From: Flavobacterium dankookense
Lineage (GTDB): Bacteria > Bacteroidota > Bacteroidia > Flavobacteriales > Flavobacteriaceae
Assembly: GCF_004362665.1 (NCBI RefSeq)
Contig: NZ_SNXR01000012.1
Coordinates: 434,001 to 498,000, forward strand
DNA: 64,000 bases
Direction: 5' to 3'
The notes beneath the pieces were generated by a model. The model was given only the letters and a program-made list of their open reading frames with translations. It was not told the DNA's origin and made no database searches. Position 1 is the stretch's first letter. Every line of letters starts with the position of its first letter. Position numbers and translations under genes: made by a program. Shown piece by piece: positions 19,054 to 27,658 of the stretch.

Positions 19054-21432
19054 TTAATAATTAATTTTTAATTGAATTTGAAAGTTTCTACCCAATTCGT
19101 CGGCATAGAAACGTTGTCTATTTAAATAATCTCTGTATTTGGTATCTAATAGGTTAAATACAGAAAAACCTAGTGTTGCCATAGAATTATTGGCGATTTT
19201 GAATTGAAAATCAGATGCAAAATGCAAAAGATGATACGCAGCTGGCGGCGAACTAATATCTACTTCTACAGGAGTTAACTCGCCATCTACAATAATATTT
19301 GTAATAAAATTGTTGTTTGGGAATTGGGTTTGTCTAAAAACCATTTCGCTCTGCAGTTCGAGTGTCAAATTGTTCCAATCTTTTTTGTTGAACGAAATTC
19401 GGTTGTTGATGTTCAATGGCGGCATATCGATAATAAAATCGTCATTGGTTTTATCTTTTCCGTTTACATACGATAAAAGCAAACGATGTTGCCAATGTTC
19501 ACTGATTTGCCACTCGGAATTCAAGTCAATTCCAGTCAACAAAGCATTAATTTGTTGGTATTCCCAAACTGGAAAAGCACCGCGAATTGTGGTTTCAAAG
19601 CCAACTGGTTTCAAAAACATATAATCTTCGATATAATTCAAAAACGGATTGATGTTTATCTTGAAATTCTTCCATTGTTTTTGCAAAGAAGTACTGATTT
19701 TATTCGACTTTTCATGTTCTAAACGCAAATCGCCCAATTCAATCATACCACTCGAATGATGCAATCCATCACTAAAAAATTCGGAAGGATTTGGATTTCT
19801 AACCGCACGACTGACGTTAAAATACCATTCATATTCGTTTCCGAAGGAATATTGCGTTCCAACACTTGCTGAAAAATTATGGAAAGTAAACGTTGGTTTG
19901 GTCAACCATTGTGTTCCAAAATCTCCTTCGATTAAATGGTTGAATTCCGGACTGTAATTTCGCTCGTCCCAACGTGATTTCAGATAATATTTCGTCGCTT
20001 CAATCGTTGAAAAATCGTAGCGAATTCCGGCTTCAACCGAAAAATCATCCGAAATATGATTGTCAACAATAGCATAAATTCCAGCATCAAATTTATTATA
20101 ACTTGGAATTAACGGACGAACGCCAGTATTTGGATTTGCCGAATTATTTTGGAACAATCCCATAATTCCTGATTTAAAATCCCAACTATTAATACTCAAT
20201 TTATAATCGGCATTAAAAGCATGCGTCATCAAGTTTAAGTCCAAAGCTGCTCTAGAATCTGAAACGCCAGTTCGCAAATCAAACTCTTTTCGATTATTGA
20301 ATTGAAAAGCATATTGTAAGCCAATAGATTCGCCGTCTTTGATATAATAATTATAATTCAGTTTTGCCAAATGATGTTGCACTTGTTGCTTCGGATTTTT
20401 AATCGAATAAGTGAAATCTCTTATAGTTGAAGGTATTTGATTATCAATTGAATTCTCCAAATCAGTAACATTTCCAATATGCGAAGCACTTAAAATTCCG
20501 ATAGTGGCGTTGTACAAACTGTAATAAGCAGAGAAATCGAATTTTTTGCCAATATATTTTACATCGCCTGAAAAATTTGCTTCGCGGTTTCCAGTATTCG
20601 ACAAAATATAATCGGGCGATTCTCTGTCGCCAAAATATTTAAAACTTCCTTGTGCATTCCAACTCCAGTCGCAAAAATTTCCTTTGTGTAAACTAGAAGA
20701 AATAGTTCCGCCACGACCATTGGATTCCATTGTCATAATGGTTTTTCCAAAAAGTGTGTCTTTTTTGGTGCTGAAAGGTTCAATAATTACAATTCCACCA
20801 ATGGCATCGCCACCATATTGCAAACCAGATGCGCCTTTTAAAACTGTAATTTTTCCGGCTGCATTTATGTCAAAATTTGGAGCATGTTCTGTTCCCCATT
20901 GTTGGTCTTCGAGTTTTACATTATTGTTGTAAATACTAACTCGGCTGCTATGCAAACCATTAATTACAGGTTTTACAATCGTGCTTCCGCTTTTCAATAT
21001 TGAAACTCCAGAGACTTCTTTGAGTGCATTTCCTAGCGATTGACTACTGAATTTTTCAATGGTTTTCTCTTTGATTTTTTGTTCCGAAACCGAGTGATTG
21101 AAATAATTGTTTTTATGTTTTACCACAATTTCTTCCAATTGTTCACTTTTTTGTTTCATCTGAAAATTAATCTCAAGATTTCCACTGACATCAATAATCG
21201 TATCAATAGGTTTGTAGCCAACATAAGTGATTAGCACTTTTGCCGAACCATTTGGAACATTTCGAATAATGAATGAACCATCTTTTTTACTATTTGTCGA
21301 TTTTGATGAAATGTGAATGTGACTTTTTTCCAATGCCATATTGTTTTCATCAACTATTTTTCCGCTTATGGTGTTTTGACTGTAAATAATACCAAAACAC
21401 AACAAGCAAAAAAACATACTGAATTTTTGCAT
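19054..21432 (-). CDS. TonB-dependent outer-membrane receptor, possibly for a metal (ZnuD-like)
   Basis: 792 residues. Signal peptide ending near IYSQ, then a carboxypeptidase-regulatory-like domain (about 22-90: ISGKIVDE, GSFIIRNVPNG, VGYKPID), a plug domain (about 110-215: LGNALKEVSGVSIL, VLKGASGLQYGGDAIGG) and a 22-strand-type barrel ending in QLKINY. The ELGDLRLEHEKS segment preceded by SDGLHHSSG resembles the region of ZnuD-type zinc receptors. It sits between a small His/Cys protein gene and a lipoprotein gene, all on one strand and closely spaced. Uptake of zinc or another metal is an inference from these features; the receptor assignment itself is firm. Confidence 0.88.
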   Translation of the reverse strand: MQKFSMFFCLLCFGIIYSQNTISGKIVDENNMALEKSHIHISSKSTNSKKDGSFIIRNVPNGSAKVLITYVGYKPIDTIIDVSGNLEINFQMKQKSEQLEEIVVKHKNNYFNHSVSEQKIKEKTIEKFSSQSLGNALKEVSGVSILKSGSTIVKPVINGLHSSRVSIYNNNVKLEDQQWGTEHAPNFDINAAGKITVLKGASGLQYGGDAIGGIVIIEPFSTKKDTLFGKTIMTMESNGRGGTISSSLHKGNFCDWSWNAQGSFKYFGDRESPDYILSNTGNREANFSGDVKYIGKKFDFSAYYSLYNATIGILSASHIGNVTDLENSIDNQIPSTIRDFTYSIKNPKQQVQHHLAKLNYNYYIKDGESIGLQYAFQFNNRKEFDLRTGVSDSRAALDLNLMTHAFNADYKLSINSWDFKSGIMGLFQNNSANPNTGVRPLIPSYNKFDAGIYAIVDNHISDDFSVEAGIRYDFSTIEATKYYLKSRWDERNYSPEFNHLIEGDFGTQWLTKPTFTFHNFSASVGTQYSFGNEYEWYFNVSRAVRNPNPSEFFSDGLHHSSGMIELGDLRLEHEKSNKISTSLQKQWKNFKININPFLNYIEDYMFLKPVGFETTIRGAFPVWEYQQINALLTGIDLNSEWQISEHWQHRLLLSYVNGKDKTNDDFIIDMPPLNINNRISFNKKDWNNLTLELQSEMVFRQTQFPNNNFITNIIVDGELTPVEVDISSPPAAYHLLHFASDFQFKIANNSMATLGFSVFNLLDTKYRDYLNRQRFYADELGRNFQIQLKINY

Positions 21433-21477
21433 TTTGTTGTTTTCTAATTCGTTAACACTAGATTAGGTCAAGAAGTT

Positions 21478-21819
21478 TTAAACAATTGGCGGTCCGCGAA
21501 GAGAAAAAAAACTTCCGTTGAAAAAAGAAATATTTTCGGAAGTTGGGAAATACAATGCCTTATTATAAAAAACAGGCTTTTCAAATGAAAATACAGCCGT
21601 TTTATTTTCGATAGTTGGACTTAGAGCAAAGTCACAAACTTGACATTTTTCCCAATAATGACTATGATTTAAAGTTGCGCCTTCGGCATATTTGTGAATA
21701 CAACTTTCTTCAGAAAACTGTTTTGCCAAATGCTCAATAGTATGTATTGGCTGAAATAGTACTGCAAAAAGTACTGCCAATCCTAGTAAAACATTCAAGA
21801 AATGTAATTTTCCTTTCAT
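21478..21819 (-). CDS. Small secreted or anchored His/Cys protein, first gene of the receptor operon
   Basis: 113 residues. A hydrophobic N-terminal segment (about 6-22) is followed by a cluster of possible metal ligands: HTIEH, CIHKY, LNHSHYWEKCQVC (about residues 26-62). The protein ends in SLRGPPIV. The CxxC with nearby histidines looks like a metal-binding site. I recognise no named family beyond a loose likeness to small proteins seen beside metal-related receptors. It lies 45 bases before the receptor gene and has a -7 box at 21825-21832. Confidence 0.72.
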   Translation of the reverse strand: MKGKLHFLNVLLGLAVLFAVLFQPIHTIEHLAKQFSEESCIHKYAEGATLNHSHYWEKCQVCDFALSPTIENKTAVFSFEKPVFYNKALYFPTSENISFFNGSFFSLRGPPIV

Positions 21820-21824
21820 TGATG

Positions 21825-21832
21825 CAAATGTA
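21825..21832 (-). promoter_or_regulatory. -7 promoter box for the receptor operon
   Basis: TACATTTG on the minus strand, only 6 bases before the ATG at 21819, so the transcript would have a very short leader. No separate operator palindrome is obvious nearby. Confidence 0.45.
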
Positions 21833-21848
21833 GTTTAATCCAAAAGAA

Positions 21849-21897
21849 AATCCGTTTGATTTTAACAAATTTTAGGATTTGAAAAACCAAACGGATT
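21849..21897 (-). terminator. Terminator of asd
   Basis: AATCCGTTTG / CAAACGGATT form a 10-bp stem with a long AT-rich loop, 36 bases past the asd stop; T-rich on the minus strand (TTTTCTTTTG). Confidence 0.7.
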
Positions 21898-21932
21898 GTT
21901 TTCTTTATGTCTTCCGCGAAAGCGAAAATATA

Positions 21933-22922
21933 CTATACTAAATTGTTGGCAACAAGATATTCCGCAATTTGAACGGTATTGGTTGCAGCACCTTTTCTCA
22001 AATTATCAGCAACAATCCACATGTTTAAGGAGTTTGGCTGACTTTCGTCACGGCGAATTCTGCCTACAAAAACATCGTCTTTTCCTTGAGCAAACAAAGG
22101 CATTGGATAGGTGTAAGTATCGTTATTGTCCTGAACAACTACACCATCAGTATGATGCAAAATAGAACGGATTTCGTTTACGTCAAAGTCATTAGAAAAT
22201 TCAACATTCACCGCTTCGCTATGTCCGCCAACTACTGGAATTCTGATGGCTGTTGCTGTTACTGCAATCGATTTGTCGCCAATGATTTTTTGAGTTTCAC
22301 GAACCAATTTCATTTCTTCTTTGGTGTATCCGTTTTCTTCAAAACTATCACATTGTGGAATAGCATTTCGATGAATTTGGTATTTATAAGCCATTTCTCC
22401 TTGAATTCCAACGTATTCATTTTCTAATTGTTGAACCGCTTTTACACCAGTTCCAGTAATGGATTGATAAGTAGAAACGATCACACGTTTGATATTGTAT
22501 TTTTTGTGTAATGGAGCTAAAACCATCACCATTTGGATAGTAGAACAGTTTGGATTAGCAATGATTTTATCATCTTTTGTCAATTCAGATGCGTTGATTT
22601 CAGGAACGATTAACTTTTTTGTTGGATCCATTCTCCAAGCCGATGAATTATCGATAACGGTTGTTCCAGCTTCAGCAAATTTTGGAGCCCAAGCCAATGA
22701 AGTTTCTCCACCAGCAGAAAATAAAGCTATATCCGCTTTCATGTCAACTGCTGTTTGTAAACCAACTACTTTGTATTTCTTACCTTTAAATTCAATTTCC
22801 TTACCAACTGATTTCTCAGAAGCTACAGGAATTAATTCGGTTACAGGAAAATTTCTTTCCGCTAATACTTGAAGCATCACTTCGCCAACCATTCCGGTTG
22901 CGCCTACAACAGCAACTTTCAT
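21933..22922 (-). CDS. asd: Aspartate-semialdehyde dehydrogenase
   Basis: 329 residues. It reduces aspartyl phosphate to aspartate semialdehyde, the branch point for lysine/diaminopimelate, threonine and methionine. Seen: nucleotide-binding GATGMVG (7-13), the active-site Cys in NPNCSTIQ (C126), and the conserved later segments TYQSITGTGVKAVQQLENE and RIPVVGGHSEAVNVEF. Aspartate kinase for the preceding step is in this window at 44.5 kb but not linked. A -7 box lies at 22960-22967. Confidence 0.96.
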   Translation of the reverse strand: MKVAVVGATGMVGEVMLQVLAERNFPVTELIPVASEKSVGKEIEFKGKKYKVVGLQTAVDMKADIALFSAGGETSLAWAPKFAEAGTTVIDNSSAWRMDPTKKLIVPEINASELTKDDKIIANPNCSTIQMVMVLAPLHKKYNIKRVIVSTYQSITGTGVKAVQQLENEYVGIQGEMAYKYQIHRNAIPQCDSFEENGYTKEEMKLVRETQKIIGDKSIAVTATAIRIPVVGGHSEAVNVEFSNDFDVNEIRSILHHTDGVVVQDNNDTYTYPMPLFAQGKDDVFVGRIRRDESQPNSLNMWIVADNLRKGAATNTVQIAEYLVANNLV

Positions 22923-22959
22923 ACTTTATATATTTATAATTGATAAAATTTTTGAAGTA

Positions 22960-22967
22960 CAAAAGTA
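22960..22967 (-). promoter_or_regulatory. -7 promoter box for asd
   Basis: TACTTTTG on the minus strand fits TAnnTTTG, 38 bases upstream of the asd ATG. Confidence 0.55.
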
Positions 22968-23063
22968 AAGAGAAAATTGGGTTTCCTTTTCTTTTAAGTA
23001 TAAAAATTACTGAATTTCAGAAAGGAAAGTTTGTTTTTTTACTTTAAAAGATATTTTTACAAC

Positions 23064-23137
23064 TTGTCATTCTGAGGAACGAAGAATCGCATGTTAATTA
23101 TTCTGATTATGTGATTCCTCCTTCGTCGGAGTGACAA
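23064..23137. repeat. Large imperfect hairpin of the GTCATTCTGAGGAACGAAGAATC type
   Basis: Arms TTGTCATTCTGAGGAACGAA (23064 on) and a near-complement ending GGAGTGACAA at 23137 form a long imperfect stem around an AT-rich loop. It lies between asd and mscL. I recall similar GTCATTCTGAGnGAAGAATC sequences repeated between genes in many Bacteroidota. A partial relative may follow copy B near 34707-34742. Confidence 0.6.
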
Positions 23138-23152
23138 AATAAAAGCAAAAAA

Positions 23153-23178
23153 AAACCGTCTCAATCAAGAAACGGTTT
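23153..23178 (-). terminator. Terminator of mscL
   Basis: AAACCGT / ACGGTTT stem 25 bases past the mscL stop, with a long T-run on the minus strand. Confidence 0.8.
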
Positions 23179-23203
23179 AGTTAGAATATATAATGTAGCG
23201 GAA

Positions 23204-23581
23204 TTATTTTTTCAATAAATCTCTAATTTGTGTAAGTAATTCTTCTTGAGTTGGTCCAGCTGGTGCAGCAGGTGCAGCTTCTTCTTTTTTCTTCATGCTG
23301 TTTAATGCTTTTACCATAATAAAAATCACGAAAGCAATTACTAGAAAACTAATTACCGCAGCTAAAAATTTTCCGTAGAGAATTCCACCTTCGGTTTTTA
23401 AATCTGCCAAATTTTCAACTTGTGCTGCTTTTAGTGCAGGATTTAATAATGCAGGTGTAATTACATCTGCTACTAGTGAATTTACAATGGCGCCAAAAGC
23501 TGCTCCAATGATAACTCCAACTGCTAAATCCATTGCGTTTCCTTTTGCAATAAATTCTTTAAATTCTGAAATCATTCCCAT
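23204..23581 (-). CDS. mscL: Large-conductance mechanosensitive channel MscL
   Basis: 125 residues, typical for MscL. It forms a pentameric inner-membrane channel that opens under hypo-osmotic stress. The N-terminus MGMISEFKEFIAKGNAMDLAVGVIIGAAFG is the signature amphipathic helix plus TM1; TM2 is about residues 70-92 (LAAVISFLVIAFVIFIMV). The cytoplasmic helix ends EELLTQIRDLLKK after an Ala/Pro-rich linker. It lies between asd and murF-alr on the same strand. Confidence 0.96.
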   Translation of the reverse strand: MGMISEFKEFIAKGNAMDLAVGVIIGAAFGAIVNSLVADVITPALLNPALKAAQVENLADLKTEGGILYGKFLAAVISFLVIAFVIFIMVKALNSMKKKEEAAPAAPAGPTQEELLTQIRDLLKK

Positions 23582-23642
23582 AATTTGTTTTGTTTTGTGG
23601 TTATTAATAAACGAATTTAATAAAATTTTAACAAATACTAAA

Positions 23643-26099
23643 TTATTCTCTATAAAATATTCGTTTTACTCGTTGCGAAATACTTGTTAAAACTTCATAT
23701 GGAATGGTTTGCAATAGTTTCGCAATTTCATTAACGGTTGGTCTTTCGCCAAAAATAATCACCGTATTTCCTTCTTTGCATTCAATATCGGTTACGTCAA
23801 CCATTAGCATATCCATACAAACACTTCCTAAAATTATCGCTTTTTTCTGATTTATAATTACATAACCAACGCCATTGCCCAAATGTCTTGAAATTCCATC
23901 GGCATAACCAATAGGAATTGTAGCAACTTTGGTTTGTTTTTCTGCCATAAATCGTCTGCCATAACCAACGCTTTCTCCTTTTTCAATAGTTCTAATTTGA
24001 GAAATAACGGATTTTAAAGTACCAACATTTTCAAGGTATTTTTGTTCTTCATCATCGTTGGAAACGCCATACAAACCAATGCCTAATCGAACCATATCGT
24101 ATTGTGCCTCAGGATAATTTGAAATTCCTGAGGTATTCAAAATATGTCTAATTGGTTTTGTTTTTAACGCTGAAATCAATTGAGAAGAAAGATTTTCAAA
24201 AAGCTCAATCTGCGAAATCGCAAATGCTTGATGCGCTAAATCATCGCTGGTTGCCATGTGCGACAAAATACTTTTCACTTTTACCGTTTCGTTTCCTTGC
24301 AGTGTTTTTATCAATTCTAATAAATTATTTTCTTGAAAACCAAGACGATGCATTCCTGTATCTAATTTTATATGAATAGGAAAATGTTTCAATTTTTTTT
24401 GTTCCGCTATTTTCAAAAACGCTTTTAATCCTTTTATCGAATAAATTTCGGGTTCTAATTGATGCTGAATTATCGATGAAAAACTAGTAGTTTCTGGATT
24501 TAAAACCATAATCGGAACTGAAATCCCACCATTTTTCAACGAAATTCCTTCATCGGCAAAAGCCACTCCAAGATAATCTACTTTGTGATGTTCGAGTAAT
24601 TTTGCAATCTCAAAACCGCCATTACCATAACCAAAAGCTTTGACCATAACCATCAATTTGGTTTTCGGCGCCAATTTTGATTTGAAGAAATTCAAGTTAT
24701 GACTAATCGCATTAAGGTTGATTTCCAGAACGGTTTCGTGCGTTTTTTCTTCGAGCAACGATACAATTTCTTCAAAATGAAAATCTCTTGCACCTTTGAT
24801 TAAAATGGTTTCATTTTCGAAATTCAATTTCGAAGTTTCGGGATCAAAAGCGGCGATAAATTCGTTTACATTTTTGAAACAAATTCCGTTGATGAACTTG
24901 TTTTTAAACTTTGAAATCGTTTCGCCAATGCCAATCACTCGCGTAATTTTATTGGAAATAATTAACTGAGAAACCTGCGGATACAATTCTTCATTGGTTA
25001 AACCACTTTGAAAAATATCCGAAAGAATAATCGTTTTTTTCTTGTGTTGTTTTTGATGTTCTAGAAAATCTAAAGCAATTTTTAGCGATTGAAAATCAGA
25101 ACTATAACTATCGTCAATTATTGTGCAATTGAAAATTCCATTTTTGACTTTCAAGCGCATTTCTACTGGATATAATTGTGTCATTCGGGTTTGAATGACT
25201 TTTTGATTGTACCCAAAATACAGCATAACCATCAAACAATGTATGGCGTTTTCGACCGAAGCTTGGTCTTGAAACGGAATTCGAACTGGAAACGTTTCTT
25301 CTTGATAGGTAATGTTCAGTTCCGTTATTTCGTCAAGTTTCTTTTTGGTTACAAAAACATCAGCACTTTTGTCATCCGACGACCAATTGAACTGCTTTAT
25401 TTTTGGATTAACAAAAGCACAAATCGTTCTGTTTTTATTCAAAATCAATACTTTAACCGAAGTAAAAAGCTTGAGTTTTTCTTTGATTTTTTCGCCAATA
25501 TCGGCAAAACCTTCGTCGTGAGCCGAACCAATATTGGTCAAAACACCAATGGTTGGATCAATGATTTTTTGCAGTTTTTCCATTTCGTTTTTCAACGAAA
25601 TTCCAGCTTCAAAAATACCTAAATTGTGCTTTTCATTAATAGCAACAATAGAAAGCGGAACACCAACCTGCGAATTATAACTTTTTGGACTTCGGATGAT
25701 GTTGTAATCTGGACTTAACAGAAAATTTAGCCATTCTTTTACGATGGTTTTTCCGTTACTTCCAGTAATTCCAATGATTGGAAAATCAAATTGATTTCTG
25801 TAGAAAGCTGCAAATTTTTGCAACGCTTCTAGAGTATTTTCTACAACAAGAAAATTAGCTTTGCTTTTTAGATTTTCATCAAAATGAGTGACCACAAAAT
25901 TCTGAACACCTTGTGAAATCAATTCTTCTATATATTGATGACCATCATGATTTGGACCGGAAATGGCAAAAAACAAAGTATGTTTGCCATTTTGCAACGT
26001 GCGACTATCAATAGAAATAGTATCGATGATGCTTATATCATTATTCCCAAACCAATTGGCTTTTATAATTGGAATAATATTTCGGATGGAAAGTGTCAA
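23643..26099 (-). CDS. murF-alr: Bifunctional MurF ligase / alanine racemase
   Basis: 818 residues, a fusion usual in Bacteroidota. The N-terminal half is UDP-MurNAc-tripeptide:D-Ala-D-Ala ligase with the ATP-binding GITGSNGKT (110-118), NIGSAHDEGF and DDSYSSDFQSL. From about residue 455 the protein is alanine racemase with the PLP lysine K487 in MVKAFGYGNG, then HIKLDTGMHRLGF and RLGIGLYG. It therefore supplies both D-Ala and its ligation to the peptidoglycan precursor. The start is TTG at 26099, two codons after the in-frame stop of the upstream PIN toxin gene; the residues that follow (TLSIRNIIPIIKANWFGNN) match the usual family N-terminus. It is probably transcribed with the toxin-antitoxin genes. 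Confidence 0.95.
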   Translation of the reverse strand: MTLSIRNIIPIIKANWFGNNDISIIDTISIDSRTLQNGKHTLFFAISGPNHDGHQYIEELISQGVQNFVVTHFDENLKSKANFLVVENTLEALQKFAAFYRNQFDFPIIGITGSNGKTIVKEWLNFLLSPDYNIIRSPKSYNSQVGVPLSIVAINEKHNLGIFEAGISLKNEMEKLQKIIDPTIGVLTNIGSAHDEGFADIGEKIKEKLKLFTSVKVLILNKNRTICAFVNPKIKQFNWSSDDKSADVFVTKKKLDEITELNITYQEETFPVRIPFQDQASVENAIHCLMVMLYFGYNQKVIQTRMTQLYPVEMRLKVKNGIFNCTIIDDSYSSDFQSLKIALDFLEHQKQHKKKTIILSDIFQSGLTNEELYPQVSQLIISNKITRVIGIGETISKFKNKFINGICFKNVNEFIAAFDPETSKLNFENETILIKGARDFHFEEIVSLLEEKTHETVLEINLNAISHNLNFFKSKLAPKTKLMVMVKAFGYGNGGFEIAKLLEHHKVDYLGVAFADEGISLKNGGISVPIMVLNPETTSFSSIIQHQLEPEIYSIKGLKAFLKIAEQKKLKHFPIHIKLDTGMHRLGFQENNLLELIKTLQGNETVKVKSILSHMATSDDLAHQAFAISQIELFENLSSQLISALKTKPIRHILNTSGISNYPEAQYDMVRLGIGLYGVSNDDEEQKYLENVGTLKSVISQIRTIEKGESVGYGRRFMAEKQTKVATIPIGYADGISRHLGNGVGYVIINQKKAIILGSVCMDMLMVDVTDIECKEGNTVIIFGERPTVNEIAKLLQTIPYEVLTSISQRVKRIFYRE

Positions 26100-26102
26100 A
26101 TT

Positions 26103-26522
26103 TTATTTTTTATTAAAAATTTCCAAAAACTTGTTTGGGCTCATTACAGGAATTTCAGAATTTTTAAAATCTTTCTCGTTCCTTGTAATAAGTATATCGC
26201 ATTTGGCTTGAATAGCACTATAATATTGAACGGCATCTTCGAAATCTGTAAAGTTAGAAAATAAACTTTCGTCAATTACGAGTTCGTCAACAGAGGAAAC
26301 ATCACAAATTACTCTAAACTTTTTTAATGACTCAATTACGCGATTATTTTCAGTTTTTTTTCCTAAAACATAAAACGTGTTAACAAACGAAATGGAAGAA
26401 GCAACTAATCTAACTTGGTTGTCTTCAGCTAAACTAGAAATTTTAGCAATTTCATAAAAAAATGGATTTCTCTTATCTAAGAAATCAATCAGTACATTTG
26501 TATCAATAAATAATTTTTTCAT
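26103..26522 (-). CDS. PIN-domain toxin (VapC-like ribonuclease)
   Basis: 139 residues. PIN-fold acidic residues are visible: D7 in KKLFIDTNVLIDFL, D96 in TDFEDAVQYYSA and D109 in CDILITRNEKDF, the usual metal-binding set for RNA cleavage. Its ATG overlaps the antitoxin stop by one base (TAATG), the classic coupled arrangement. It is followed after three bases by the TTG start of murF-alr. The RNA target is unknown. Confidence 0.9.
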   Translation of the reverse strand: MKKLFIDTNVLIDFLDKRNPFFYEIAKISSLAEDNQVRLVASSISFVNTFYVLGKKTENNRVIESLKKFRVICDVSSVDELVIDESLFSNFTDFEDAVQYYSAIQAKCDILITRNEKDFKNSEIPVMSPNKFLEIFNKK

Positions 26523-26782
26523 TATTTATATTTTTCAACCAAATACTCTTGTCTATCTTTTTTAAAGTCAAAATCAGCTGGAATTTCTCCATTTCCTACA
26601 GGAATACTATTAACAAAGTCAGAAATTTTAATTTCTTCTTTTTGGTCACTTTTCTCCATGGAAGTAATTGCTTTTAAATAATTTTCGACAATAAAAGACA
26701 CGCTAATTTTTTGCTTCGCAGCATATTCTTTAGCTTTTTCAATTACTTTTTTATCAAGCTTTAAGGTGAGTTTAGTATCCAT
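26522..26782 (-). CDS. Antitoxin of the PIN toxin (DUF6364-like)
   Basis: 86 residues. The N-terminus MDTKLTLKLDKKVIEKAKEYAAKQKISVSFIVE looks like a ribbon-helix-helix DNA-binding antitoxin of the DUF6364 type; the acidic/aromatic tail (IPADFDFKKDRQEYLVEKYK) would clamp the toxin. Such antitoxins normally neutralise the toxin and repress their own promoter. A -7 box lies at 26812-26819. Confidence 0.85.
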   Translation of the reverse strand: MDTKLTLKLDKKVIEKAKEYAAKQKISVSFIVENYLKAITSMEKSDQKEEIKISDFVNSIPVGNGEIPADFDFKKDRQEYLVEKYK

Positions 26783-26811
26783 AATAACATTAAATTTAAT
26801 TGTTATACGTG

Positions 26812-26819
26812 CAAAATTA
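26812..26819 (-). promoter_or_regulatory. -7 promoter box of the toxin-antitoxin operon
   Basis: TAATTTTG on the minus strand, 30 bases upstream of the antitoxin ATG. If this is the main promoter it would also drive murF-alr. Confidence 0.5.
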
Positions 26820-26848
26820 AAAAAAGTTACCGTACAGAAGATTTTTCT

Positions 26849-27475
26849 TTATTCTTCTTTTTCTTCAGATAAATGTTCGGCGTCTTTTACAACCATATTT
26901 TCTCGCATCGCATTGAAATAAGCAGCACGACTTAGCGGTTCATATTCTTCGGTTTCGCCTAATAAAACGAGTTTATCATTATCGGTTTTTCTAAAACTGT
27001 AATGGGCTAAATTTCCAGTTCGTGTGCAAACGGCGTGAACCTTGGTAACATATTCAGCAGTTGCCATCAACGCAGGCATTGGTCCAAACGGATTTCCTTT
27101 AAAATCCATGTCCAATCCAGCCACAATTACTCGAACTCCTGAATTCGCCAAATCATTACAAACAGAAACAATTTCGTCATCAAAAAACTGTGCTTCATCA
27201 ATGCCGACAACATCGCAACCTTGCGCTAAAATTCGAATATTCGCTGCAGCTGGAACTGGCGTGGAACGAATTTCGTTTTTGTTATGAGAAACAACCATTT
27301 CATCGTCATATCGAGTGTCGATTGATGGTTTGAAAATCTCCACTTTTTGCTTGGCAAATTGTGCTCTTTTTAGTCTTCGGATGAGTTCTTCTGTCTTGCC
27401 CGAAAACATCGAACCGCAAACGACTTCAATCCAACCAAATTGTTCTTTATGATTTACTGTATTTTCGAGAAACAT
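26849..27475 (-). CDS. tdk: Thymidine kinase
   Basis: 208 residues, type II (bacterial/vaccinia type) thymidine kinase of the dTTP salvage pathway. P-loop [11 protein letters not shown] (about 21-31), the [11 protein letters not shown]alker B-like segment, a conserved [17 protein letters not shown], and the substrate loop [15 protein letters not shown]. One zinc-ligand position looks altered: the usual CxxC of the zinc site reads [13 protein letters not shown] here, keeping one Cys. The acidic tail ends SEEKEE. Confidence 0.95.
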   Translation of the reverse strand: MFLENTVNHKEQFGWIEVVCGSMFSGKTEELIRRLKRAQFAKQKVEIFKPSIDTRYDDEMVVSHNKNEIRSTPVPAAANIRILAQGCDVVGIDEAQFFDDEIVSVCNDLANSGVRVIVAGLDMDFKGNPFGPMPALMATAEYVTKVHAVCTRTGNLAHYSFRKTDNDKLVLLGETEEYEPLSRAAYFNAMRENMVVKDAEHLSEEKEE

Positions 27476-27658
27476 TTTCTAATTTTCTTGCGCTTAAAAT
27501 GAATAGTTTTTATTACTTTGTAACAAAACTTATCGATATAAATTTTATACATTTACATCGTTTCAAATTTAGAAAAATTTATTCACGCATTGATTAAACT
27601 TTGGTCAAATAACGATTAAAAAAATAAACATAATTTCATCTCAATATAATTTATACAC

